Of a stretch of DNA of 64,000 nt, positions 36,526 to 46,352 are shown in pieces. Source of the DNA: Craterostigma plantagineum. Taxonomy: Eukaryota; Streptophyta; Magnoliopsida; Lamiales; Linderniaceae. How positions within the stretch are numbered: position 1 is the stretch's first letter; each line of letters begins with the position of its first letter. The translations under genes and the position numbers were made by a program. The stretch is from positions 62,001 through 126,000 of the forward strand of contig JAPQWV010000634.1 of NCBI GenBank assembly GCA_027422505.1, written 5' to 3'. Below the pieces are notes generated by a model. That model was given only the letters and a program-made list of their open reading frames with translations, searched no databases and had not been told where the DNA came from.

Positions 36526-37619
36526 TATAATTTTATTATAAATATTACAGGAGTAATTCACGGCAGGTGAAGTCAAATTTCAGAAAAAAAAACAGAGCGT
36601 GATCTTATGCGCCAAATTAGGGAAGTTTTGAATATTTCAGTTTGACCCCTTCTCTTTTCACAATTTATAAAGGGAACAGATATTAATTGAAGGAAAACCT
36701 TAATATTTAAGTCTGCTGCAGCAGCTTTTATCGATGTTGCAACAGTCTCTAAATAAAGACGTTATTTTACAGTTGACAGTTGAGCAGTACGATGAAGTTA
36801 TGACAAATAACACTTGCAAAGCTTATAAACTGCCAAGTACTCAAATAGCTTTTAAAGTTTCCACGTCTATTAGACTTATGAATAATCGTTACAGTTTGGG
36901 ATATATATGTATGTATGTACCAACGCCATCAATCATTATGACGATTTTACGATTTATAAATCAATTAAATCGATTAAAAAAGTATTATTACAAATGACCC
37001 ATTAAGATGAAGAACCACAACCACTATCCCTTCATGCACATGGAATGAAAAAAGAAGGAAAATTACAAGCATATGAAAACAAAAGCAATTTCGTCATATC
37101 TAATGAATTATTAGATATGATTATATATTAGGTGGGGACGGCATGAATTTTTTGATTAGATTAGAGTCGCTAATGCTGATTAATTTATAAATTAACCAAA
37201 AGCCGTCGACGCACTCATTATCTTTACACGGCATTTTCTCTTGTTTGTTTTAGTTTGTACGTATAATAGTCCAATATTGTACGAATAATTGTACCTCGTT
37301 TGTTTATATATATACATTTGGTGGGTCCCATCTTTTTTGGTGGGTCCCATCTTTGTAAGAGCAATACGCTGCAACCATGAACATGTCAATAAAACAGATC
37401 AATAACACAAACACTTCTTCAAAGGTTAAAGGGATTAAATTAGTTAATAAAAAAGAGATCATCTCATTGAGATTCTAAGTACATAGCTTACTTAAATTAT
37501 GGTCTCAAGGATGGTAATGAAACCTTAGGAAAAAAAATTTTAAAAAGTCACCATTTAATGGACTTCTCTTAGTTACCCTAAAAAAAACCTAAATGCTGAA
37601 CGGCCCAAAACCCCATCGA

Positions 37620-38105
37620 TCAAGCCCTTGCCTTGTGCAGCAACGGCGTATCCGTACCAAACCCATGACACGCCGCCGTCGCCGTCGCCGCCGAGGCGTC
37701 GCCGAGCAGAAGGACGTTGAAGAACTCGTCCAAGCCCAGCCCACGAAACCTCTCCTCGTCCTCCTCGAGCAGGCGAACCACCTCCTCGAAGAAAGAAGGG
37801 TCGCACGGCAGCGCAAGGCCGCCGGCGCTCTGAAATCCGAACTCCTCCGCCGCCTGCTGAAGCAGCGCCACGAAAACCGGCAGGTTCAGGAACCGGGTCG
37901 GAATCACGAACCGCATGCGCTCCGGGCCGACGTAGACGGCGACGGAACCGGCCGGCGTCGTTCTGTGGCGGGAGGAGTCGCCGGAAGATGTGTTTCGGCC
38001 GGCGGCGGCTGCGCGCGGGGAGAGCCGAGTGTGGCTGTTGTTCTTCCATCGCTGGACGACTTGTTTCAGGCGAACGATTTGGGCTATCATGTTTTTCTTC
38101 GCCAT
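37620..38105 (-). CDS. SAUR-family small auxin-up RNA protein
   Basis: A single exon encodes 161 residues, as is usual for SAUR genes. The SAUR core is clear: PAGSVAVYVGPERMRFVIPTRFLNLPVF, LLQQAAEEFGFQSAGGLALPC and FFEEVVRLLEE. The N-terminus is basic (MAKKNMIAQIVRLKQVVQRW). The C-terminal extension after the core is longer than in the shortest SAURs. Arabidopsis SAURs of the best-studied class inhibit PP2C.D phosphatases and so activate plasma-membrane proton pumps; which subgroup this belongs to is not clear. The coding region is very GC-rich, which produces long shadow frames on the other strand. A GA microsatellite lies just upstream. Confidence 0.92.
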   Translation of the reverse strand: MAKKNMIAQIVRLKQVVQRWKNNSHTRLSPRAAAAGRNTSSGDSSRHRTTPAGSVAVYVGPERMRFVIPTRFLNLPVFVALLQQAAEEFGFQSAGGLALPCDPSFFEEVVRLLEEDEERFRGLGLDEFFNVLLLGDASAATATAACHGFGTDTPLLHKARA

Positions 38106-38151
38106 TGTTTTTCCTTTGAAAGAGTATAGCGTGACTCTCTCCTCTTCTAAT

Positions 38152-38162
38152 GTATATATCGA

Positions 38163-38196
<34 letters not shown>
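38152..38196 (-). promoter_or_regulatory. SAUR core promoter: TATATAC and (GA)n repeat
   Basis: Reading the minus strand, a CT run at 38166-38196 (GA on the plus strand) is followed by TATATAC at 38158-38152, about 50 bases before the start codon. CT/GA tracts next to the TATA region are common in plant core promoters. The functional role is inferred. Confidence 0.45.
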
Positions 38197-38198
<2 letters not shown>

Positions 38199-39139
38199 GA
38201 TAGCCTTAAATTGGAGTTGGAATGTGTAATTTAATGGTGGTGCTATATGTTTATGTAAATTCCTTGTTAGCTATAGCAATGAAAGGTCATCAATTAAATA
38301 ATAAATTATACAGGCACCCTGCAAATTAAATCATTACTAGATTTGTTATATTTCATGCATATTCATATTCATGGCAAAGACCACATATTGCACTTTTTTC
38401 TTTTGCTGATGTTATACGAATCTTAATCAACTATTCTTGGTTGAAATACCACTGATCTTTTATTAACAACATAGTTTTCAAACGGAGATCAACTTGAATA
38501 TTGATGTACATATAAGACTCCAGTTGTGTTATTTTTTTTTTCTTCTTTATTGGAGAGAGATTTAATAATGCTAATTGGTAATCGAAAGATTTGATATTTG
38601 AAGAAAATCTTGGAATCTGATGAAGAAGCTGATCAAGAATCGTACGATGCATCCATTTTATTACATTTAAAACTCTGTAGGAAAACAGTTAGAGCTCACC
38701 GTGATATTATGTCGTTGGTTGCTTCTGAGTAATATATATTAAAAGTTTCATGATATAATATGCCATTGTCAGGCCAGAACAAGTTAGATTTATTACATTG
38801 TGAGCAGTGACCGCTAATCATTAAAGCACCATTTAATATTATTAGAAATTGATTATTTCTCTATAAGCATCAAGCATGCCATGATGACTCTCTGCTTCAT
38901 GCCTTCCAGGTCATTTATCAATTCTTTATTATGATCTTACATAATTAAATAATCTCTAATATCTATAATGGCGATGCTTAAGAGCACCAAATATATATTA
39001 GAAAAAGGTTGCAACTTGAGGGCTAAGAATCTTTTCAAATAGTAGCATCCAATGTTGCGTTGTAGTGTAGAGATTGTTCATTATATTATTAACCACCTAT
39101 GACTAGTGAATCATGTTGACTTTTATGTACACCTAATTA

Positions 39140-39430
39140 TTTTTGGGAAATTTTCATTTCAGGCCCCGTCAAATTTTTCACTTAAGATTCAAGTCTTATC
39201 AGAAAAAAATTTAGTTTTAAGGACTCAATTTTGCAGTACTACTTTTAGTGTCCTGCAGTACCACTTCATTGTTCTGCAGTAAAACGATCATCCGATACCA
39301 GTTCATAAAACAGTTTATAACACTTTTTAAGTTTAGGTACTTATCTCTAAATTTTGCAGAAATTGGGTCCTTTAAATAATAGTTTTTCTAACATGGTCTG
39401 AACCTATTTTAAAACTTTAAAGGGACCTGA
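39140..39430 (+). repeat. Dispersed repeat copy A (uninterrupted)
   Basis: Segments such as CACTTAAGATTCA, CTTCATTGTTCTGCAG, GATACCAGTTCATA, TTATAACACTTTTTA and AATAATAGTTTTT recur in the same order and orientation at about 44735-45245. That second copy is interrupted by a Stowaway-like MITE. The family is unidentified; it has no coding capacity. Confidence 0.7.
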
Positions 39431-40422
39431 ATTCAAACATACACATTTTTTTCGTTAATCAGTTAACCGGTACAGCCCAAGTAAATTCAATTTAAAGTGA
39501 ACCTAAATTTTAGTATCGATTATGTGACCATTATGACTTTGAGTGTGATTATTCCTTCTAATCTATGCATCCTGTCCCAAGTCCACACATACATGGAAAG
39601 TTAATGAAATAAAAAAAGAATTCGAACCTATGACAATCATATGATATATCATGACTCGACCACTTTGGCACAATCTAGTTAGATTCAAATCACTAAGTTC
39701 GTATTTTTCTTGCATGTGATGATCGGTAAGTGAAACATTGCTTCTATTTCTCCCAATAGTGAATTCACATGTAAAAGATCTCATAATCACCTCGGAATGA
39801 TGGAATTGTACTGCACTTACTTTGAAATTTTCAATTAAAACATTAGCGACGTTGAAATTTGAAATCACAAGCATTTATGGAAATAGAAGTTTGACTAAAG
39901 CAGCAACATTACAAGAAGATTTGATCCCATACTACACTTTAGGCGAATCAGAGTTGGGAAAATAAATATGAATAATCATAAGTGGGAAATGAGTAGTGAG
40001 ACCTAAAGTAAATATTAGGTCCTAAGCTTCTTTTGAGAGCAAAAATAACATTCATCGGCCTTGCGCTTGATATTTAGGAAATGTTCAACCTTGAGAAAAG
40101 GACATGCGAAGGAATAATAACGTTAGGAATTAAGATGCATGGAAGTATTACTTAATCCAAAAATCAACTAAGGATAGAATATTTTTCTTGATTTAGATAA
40201 GCTAACATCACATGATTCTAGGAATCTAATATTGAAGATAGGGAGGAGCATGTGCATGGGGTTGAAAGGCAATTAGGAGAAATCTTAATCATGAAAACTC
40301 CTCATAAAATTATAAGTAAAGAATGAAAGAAACCATAAGATTCTTAATCTATTATCATTGTCATGAAAAGATGACTCACCAATTCGGTCCATATTTAATT
40401 TATTTATTTTGCTTTAAATTGA

Positions 40423-40491
40423 GGCCCAATAAAAGTCCTTTTTCGTAAAGCCCAATATCTAAAGAAGCCCAATTAAAGGTAAGAACCCTAA
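40423..40491 (+). promoter_or_regulatory. RPS27 promoter: three site II elements and a telo-box
   Basis: GGCCCAAT (40423), AAGCCCAAT (40447) and AAGCCCAAT (40465) are reverse-orientation TGGGCY site II motifs. AACCCTAA at 40484-40491 is a telo-box. This combination upstream of the start is the classic signature of plant ribosomal protein gene promoters, where TCP factors act on site II. Confidence 0.7.
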
Positions 40492-40588
40492 CAAGTAACG
40501 AACCTTGTTCGTTTCATTTCTCCCTCGAGTGTTCTCTTTGACTCTTTTCAGCCACCGTGAATCCATCGCCTACGCCTCGTAATCGAAG

Positions 40589-41200
40589 ATGGTGAGTCCG
40601 TTAAATCGGACAATTTTTCAAGCACCGTCTCGATGTCGTCGTAGTTCTTCGTTGATTTGATTTGGTAATCCGTTTTTTGGTTTATGTGTATTAGGTTCTC
40701 TCAAACGATATCGATTTGCTCAATCCACCAGCTGAGCTTGAGAAGAGAAAGCACAAGCTCAAGCGCCTTGTTCAGTCTCCAAACTCTTTCTTCATGGTAG
40801 GCTCGATCTGCGATCATTCTTCGTCCTTGATTTTACGTCGCTTCCTCGTCTCACTGTTTAACCTCGATTTTTCTTTTTTTCTTTTTTCATGATTGTAGGA
40901 TGTGAAATGTCAGGGATGCTTCAACATGTAAGTTGGCTTACCCCCTTATTTCCCCTTTTACCTAATTCAATCGCAATTTCAACAATTGAATCGATTCGCT
41001 AAACCCTTTTTTTTGTAGCTTCGTAAGATAGCTTTTTTTATTATTGCTAATTTGTTTTGCTTTTGTGCTATAGAACAACCGTTTTCAGCCACTCGCAAAC
41101 GGTGGTGGTGTGCGGAAACTGCGGAACTGTGCTTTGCCAACCAACCGGCGGACGCGCGAGGCTCACCGAAGGCTGTTCTTTCAGAAGAAAGACTGATTAA
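40589..41200 (+). CDS. RPS27: 40S ribosomal protein S27 (eS27), 4 exons
   Basis: Exons 40589-40591 (the ATG only), 40695-40796, 40899-40927 and 41074-41200 encode 86 residues. The zinc ribbon has Cys39, Cys42, Cys58 and Cys61 (KCQGCFNI and [10 protein letters not shown]). [20 protein letters not shown] and [17 protein letters not shown] are near-invariant in plants. It is a component of the small ribosomal subunit. A first coding exon consisting of the start codon alone is common in ribosomal protein genes. The upstream promoter carries site II and telo-box motifs. Confidence 0.96.
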
Positions 41201-41664
41201 TATCATAGGAACAAGAAAGAATAGTCTTTTTTTCAAGCTTCTAAAGATAATGGTAAGATGGGGTTCGCTTAAGTTATATCCGTTGGTGATTTTGTTCTGG
41301 GTTCACCTGTATTACTAGCTCTTAAGGTTTTCTTACTCCTTACAAGAAACATGAGTTCTTGCAATCTTCGTTATGGATACTGTGTTTTTCGCTCATGAAT
41401 GGAGTTACTATGGTTGGATTTTGTTAGCATGCATTCGATGGAATGTGAGATTTGCCTTTGGAAAAATTTAACCTAAACGAATCCGTTTCGGTTTTGGGTT
41501 CTATTTGAATTTATCTTGTATATTATCTCATTTCTTCGACGGAACCGATCCAAGAACCAAAGACGGTAATTACAATTCGAGCAAAAAAAAAAGAAAAACC
41601 GATCCTAGCTTCAGATCTAAATTCCGAACCCCAAGCTAGCTAGTGATCATCCCCACTGTGCCCT
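41201..41664. other. Convergent 3' flanks of RPS27 and the receptor kinase gene
   Basis: Probable RPS27 3' UTR and, beyond about 41570, the 3' UTR of the opposing receptor-like kinase gene. Nothing else is seen. Confidence 0.5.
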
Positions 41665-44131
41665 TCACTTGAACGCCACGGTGCTAAAATCGTCCGACAA
41701 ACCCCTCGACGACCTCGTATCCGCCTCGCTCCCGTACGTCGAGTAAAACTCCTCGTGCTCTGAGTCCTTCTCCCTGACCGCCTCGATCTTCTCGACCGCC
41801 TGCTCGATGTCCGGCCTCCGCTCGACCTCCGAGCCGCAGCACTTCATCCCGATCCTAAGCAGCTTCATCATCTCCCCCTCGCTATGGTTCGTCCCGCTCA
41901 TGTCGGCGTCGAAAACCTCGACGTTGCTTTCGTCGTCGTCCCTCACGACGGACTCGACCCACGTGGTCAAGTCGGTGTCGCTCCCCCGACCCTGCTGCAG
42001 GAAGCTCGAGGGAAATCGACCGGTCAGTGACTCAAGGATTAGGATCCCGAGGCTCCAGACGTCGGTCTTTCTTGTGATGCGGTTGGTGTGCTTGTACTCG
42101 GGGGATTTGTAGGCGATCATGTGCTCCTGGGCGTGCTCCTGGTTGACTACCGGGACGAGGCCGTAGTCGACCAGGAGGGGGTTGAACGAGCGGTCCAGGA
42201 GGACGTTCGAGGACTTCAAGTGGCCGTGGGGGGTGGTCACGCTCGGGAGCTCGTTGTAGAGATACTGAAGGGCTCTTGCTACGCCTTTGATGATTCTCAG
42301 ACGTGTTGGCCAGTCGGGCGACGGTAGGCCTCTCGATTTGTTACCTGCGCAATCGCAAAGAGATGCAATTAAGCTGATTATGTCATGGTTTGGTAGTCAA
42401 GGCTGAGGCCTCAAGAATTATGGGGGTAGTGGTCGGAAGATCGATCTCAACATTCGATTGGGTGAGTCAAGTCACAAATGGATTTAGACGGACTAGTGTG
42501 GTTGAACCGGCTGGCGTAGTTTGCAGGCTATTGTGTTGATCACCCGAGTGTTTCAGGTCACCCAGGAAAAAAGATGTAATAATGAACGACTCCAAAAAAA
42601 GAATAGCTTATCACGGACGAATCTTACAACATTACCGTGAAGATGGACGGCGAGGCTCCCATTCTCGACGTAGTCGGAGACCAGAAGCTTCTCCTCCTTC
42701 CTGTAATAAAACCCGAGGACGGGGAGCAAGTTCTGGTGCTTAAGCCTCCCGAGCCTCCTCATGTGCTCGTTGAACTCCTCCTTGTCGACGTTGTTCATGT
42801 GCCTGTACCTCTTCACGACCGTCACCGTCCCGTCCGTCAGGGCTGCCTTGTACGTCGACCCGAACACGCCGCTCCCCAAAACCTCGGCCGACGCCTTTAA
42901 TAGGTCGGTCATGTCGAACCTGTCCCGCCCGCTCTCGTCCAGGAACGTCAGCTTCACGCCCTGCTCGTGCTTCTTCTCCCCCCTGCCCGGCGAGGCAGCG
43001 GGCCCCACGCCGACCGCTTGCCCTCCTTGCTCCATCCGTTCTAACATATTCGCACCGTCACCCTTGTCCTCCGAGGCGGTCGTGAAGACCGCCTCCCCGC
43101 CGTGGGCCCCGCCGCCCTGACGCCTTCGGAGGATCACGACCACCGCCACGAGGGCCGAAACCGCCGTTGCGATTAGAATCCCGACGACGATCATCGTCCC
43201 CACGGAGGCTTTCCCGTCGGAGCACGGCTCAAGAGGCACTCCACAGAGGTTTCTGTTCCCTGTAATAATTAAACGACGACTTTCGCATGACGTAATAAAT
43301 TGAGAATCCACTGTTATCGGTGAGGGTGCATCTCTAGGTGCCACTCTAACCGTTAAACCGTTCTGCAGTCATCGTCATGGTTCGATCGTTCTCTCTCTCG
43401 AGAGCGACAAATTATATAAAGAGAAGGGGAAAACAATGGACGCACTCGCCTTGGAAGGACGACTCGGCGAATTTCCCGAGGGTAAGGGGAATCTCTCCGA
43501 TCAGCTCGTTGTTCGAGACGTTGAAAGCCTTCAATCCGTCGGCGACGAACGGCGGTATCTCGCCGGAGAACTGATTGTCCTCGAGCGAGAGCTCGACGAG
43601 CCTCGACGACGTCGCGAGCGAAAAGGGAATCAGTCCCTCGAAGTTATTACGGGCGAGGTGGAGCTTCTTGAGCGACATCATCCCGTTGAAGGCGTTCTGA
43701 GGAATTCTGCCGGAGAACTTATTGTCCGAAAGGTAGACCGACTTGAGGAATCCCAGCCTCGAAATCTCGGGGAGGGAGCCCTGAAAGCTGTTGTTCATGA
43801 AGCTTATGGTTCTCAGATCCCTAAGCCCGGCGAGGGCGTCGACGTCGATGGAGCCGTCGAGCCCCATGTTTTCGAGCTGTAGGCCCCACACTCTGCCGCC
43901 CTCGCATAACACTCCGGCCCAGTTCTCATGGTCGCCGGAGCACGGCGGGTTGGCGGCGGCCCAGCTTGAGAGGGCGTCGGCGTACCTTAGGGAGGCTTTG
44001 AATCTGAGGAGGATATCTGCGTCGGTTGTGTCGTCGCCGTGGGTCGTCGCCGAGAGGTGTAAGAAGACGATGGCGGAGAGGAAGAGGAAGGATGGGCTGG
44101 TAATTATTTTATTTGTCTTATTAGAAGCCAT
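41665..44131 (-). CDS. PRK: Pollen receptor-like kinase (LRR-III) with degenerate catalytic motifs, 3 exons
   Basis: Exons in transcript order are 43450-44131, 42636-43259 and 41665-42344; they encode 661 residues. Order of parts: a signal peptide (LFLSAIVFLHLSATTHG), an LRR N-terminal cap with WAGVLC, about five leucine-rich repeats, the LCGVPLEPC segment, a transmembrane helix near residues 247-270 and a kinase-like domain. The ATP-site lysine is present (VTVVKRYR), but the catalytic loop reads HGHLKSSN instead of HRDxKxxN and the metal loop reads DYG instead of DFG. This fits the PRK subfamily, members of which bind LURE or other peptides and signal through RopGEFs in pollen tubes. The specific subtype is not resolved. 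Intron 1 has a GC donor. The coding DNA is very GC-rich. Confidence 0.9.
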
Positions 44132-44734
44132 TAGTTAATGTGAAGAGGCGCGCGCACTTTCGAAGTGCGCGCTATGTTTTCCTTTTGGGGTGACTTCAGT
44201 TGCTCGAGGAAAATGGCTTCTTTCTTCTTTTTTTTTTTCCCTGAGAGAGCGAAGGGGAAATGAGATAATATCAATTTTTTTCTTCTTCCCTGTGGACTTA
44301 TGGCTGTGAATTGGTCTGAAAATGTTTCTTCTTCCTATAATTGGTATGTGAGGGACGTTCTTGCATGAGAATAATGCGGTAAGAATTTGAATTCACCCAA
44401 TGTTAGAGGTCTTCCGCATTCTTCTCCAGCATTACCAATTACAGAAGGGCGACCTAGCCGAAGAAGGATTTTGATACTACGATTATATGGACAAATTGGA
44501 AACACAATACAGATATGCATTCACAGGTCGTATAAAGCGTAGCCAGGGGTTGACTGAATTTTAACTGGAGGCCTTTCATAAATCCACAAATCCAAGAAAG
44601 TAACATCTATACTATTTTATTAAGGCTGGGGCCTTGGGTTAAAACGTATTTTGATCTGTTATAAATTAAAAGTCAATAGAAAACACCCACTAAATAACAT
44701 TTTTATATTTTTAATTTCATCATTTTATTTTTGG

Positions 44735-45245
44735 AAAATTTTCATTTTGGGGCCCGTCAAAATTTTCACTTAAGATTCAGGCCCTGTTAGGAAAAAATTA
44801 ACTTAAAGGATTCGATTTCTGCAGTCCACTTCATTGTTCTGCAGTATCACTTCATTGTTCTATTGTACAACTTTATTGTTCTGCAGCCGATCATACGATA
44901 CCAGTTCATATACTCCCTATGTCCCATCAATTTTATGACATAAGTTACTGGGCACGCAAATTAAGGTGTCATTATTATAATAATATAGTACAATGGGGTT
45001 CGGTATACACAACTTGCTGATATTTAAACGTTTTTTCTAATTATACCGACCTCCAATTACATTTAAAATGGTGTTTAATTTTTTACTCAAAAAGCTCGGA
45101 ATGGAAAAATGTGATAAAATTAGTGGGACGGAGGGAGTGCATTTTATAACACTTTTTAGTTTAGGTCTTTATCTTTAAATTTTACAGAAGTTGGGTCATT
45201 TAAACAATAGTTTTTTTTTCTGGAAGATCTGAAACCTATTTATTG
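44735..45245 (+). repeat. Dispersed repeat copy B, interrupted by a MITE
   Basis: Matches 39140-39430 in the same orientation. Continuity breaks after GATACCAGTTCATA (ending at 44910) and resumes with TTTTATAACACTTTTTAG near 45142. The gap is filled by the Stowaway-like element. Confidence 0.7.
44911..45140. mobile_element. Stowaway-like MITE (copy 2), nested in a dispersed repeat
   Basis: Starts TACTCCCTATGTCCCATC and ends GGGACGGAGGGAGTGCA. The interior shares GGGCACGCAAATTAAGGTG and CATTATTATAATAATA with copy 1 at 28910-29150. Comparison with the uninterrupted repeat at 39140-39430 defines the insertion site and supports recent mobility. Confidence 0.85.
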
Positions 45246-46352
45246 AGTCTGAATTCAAATATACCATTTATTTTTAGTAAATTATTATTTTATAATTAAT
45301 ATACATAATATATAGCATCTGTATTAGCATGCAAAAGTAATTGTATACTAATGCTCACTTGAGATACTTTGATAGGGATGTGATAGCAATCAGACTAGGC
45401 CAATTTTGGATCTAGTTTTTATTATTGTTTTAATGTGGGCTTAATTTATAATGGTTGGCCACATCAGTGAAACCCATTGGCCCACATGACGCTCCATCTA
45501 TTTCAATTTTTGAACACAGATACCGAAGCGCCAAACAATTAAAGAAGAAAAACGACAATTTTCGATATAGATCTAAATATTTCCGATAAATAATATTAGC
45601 GCACCCTCCTCCCTCACAAACAAACACAAACAACGTTTCTTCAACAAAAGGCCAACAAGCACACTCTGTTAAGCGCACTCGAAAGAGGTGAAAACACACT
45701 TTTGTATGTGCTGTACGGACGGGGAAGATGTCCTCGAGCTGCGCGTTTCTCTCAGCTGTGAGATTCGTTTTTTTCTTCGAATTCTGTTTTCTACTGTGTA
45801 GGCCTTTGAAATTTTGAATTAAAGTAGTCTAATGGCGCTACGGTCAGCTGGAGCTCGTTTTCATTATATTATTTGCTGTTTCTACTTTTGCTTTCTTCGA
45901 TCTCGATGCAGTAATGCTTTTTGTCGTCACTCTGGTAACCTCAATGGTTGGCCTGAAGCTTTATCAGTTTGACGAAATTCCGTCTTATTCGTTCGTTTAT
46001 GGATGAATGGAGGTGATTTATGTTGCATTCGCTGTATTTCTAAGTCTGGGAATCCATATACGGTTTGCTTGTTTCACTCTGAAGTTTATATGCTGCACGA
46101 GTAACTTTGAAGGTAATTAAAGTTAATGAAGAAGCGAAGCTAAATGTTACAATCCTCAGCTATCTAGCTCTAATGAAAATCATGAATGGCGTTCGTGATT
46201 GGACAACATTCTTTTTGTTTTCTCATTTGGTTGCAGTGAATTGCATTAAGTTTGAAGTTAATCTTTCTCTCAATCTAGTAGGATTAGGGGCTTTGGTATT
46301 CTGGAGCTGATAGCCTACTTGATATGAATTCACCTTAAAGTTTTGCAAGAAG

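Larger units (their letters stand above)
35681..37619. other. Convergent spacer between PECT1 and the SAUR gene
   Basis: Contains the PECT1 3' flank, the foldback element at 36253-36515, a 19-base tandem duplication (GGTGGGTCCCATC) near 37319-37354, and the 3' flank of the SAUR gene. No other gene is seen. Confidence 0.55.
38106..40588. other. Divergent spacer between the SAUR gene and RPS27
   Basis: AT-rich. It contains the SAUR promoter, one copy of a dispersed repeat (about 39140-39430, second copy near 44735-45245) and the RPS27 promoter at its right end. No gene is seen. Confidence 0.5.
44132..46352. other. Divergent spacer between the receptor kinase and the TORTIFOLIA1-like gene
   Basis: Contains the PRK promoter, a short hairpin (GCGCGCACTTTCGAAGTGCG near 44149-44171), dispersed repeat copy B with a nested MITE (44735-45245), and the leader of the TORTIFOLIA1-like gene from about 45600, probably with an intron. 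No separate gene is seen. Confidence 0.55.

Noticed and set aside
37573..38129. Several long frames overlapping the SAUR gene on both strands
   Set aside because: Shadows caused by the high GC content of the SAUR coding sequence; only the frame at 38105-37620 has SAUR motifs.
43412..43449. Reading through exon 1 of the receptor kinase to a truncated product
   Set aside because: The frame ends after a few residues unlike the family, while a GC donor at 43449 restores the LRR-kinase reading frame exactly.
42088..44138. Plus-strand frames of 80-150 codons opposite the receptor kinase
   Set aside because: GC-rich antisense shadows; the minus strand encodes the LRR and kinase motifs.
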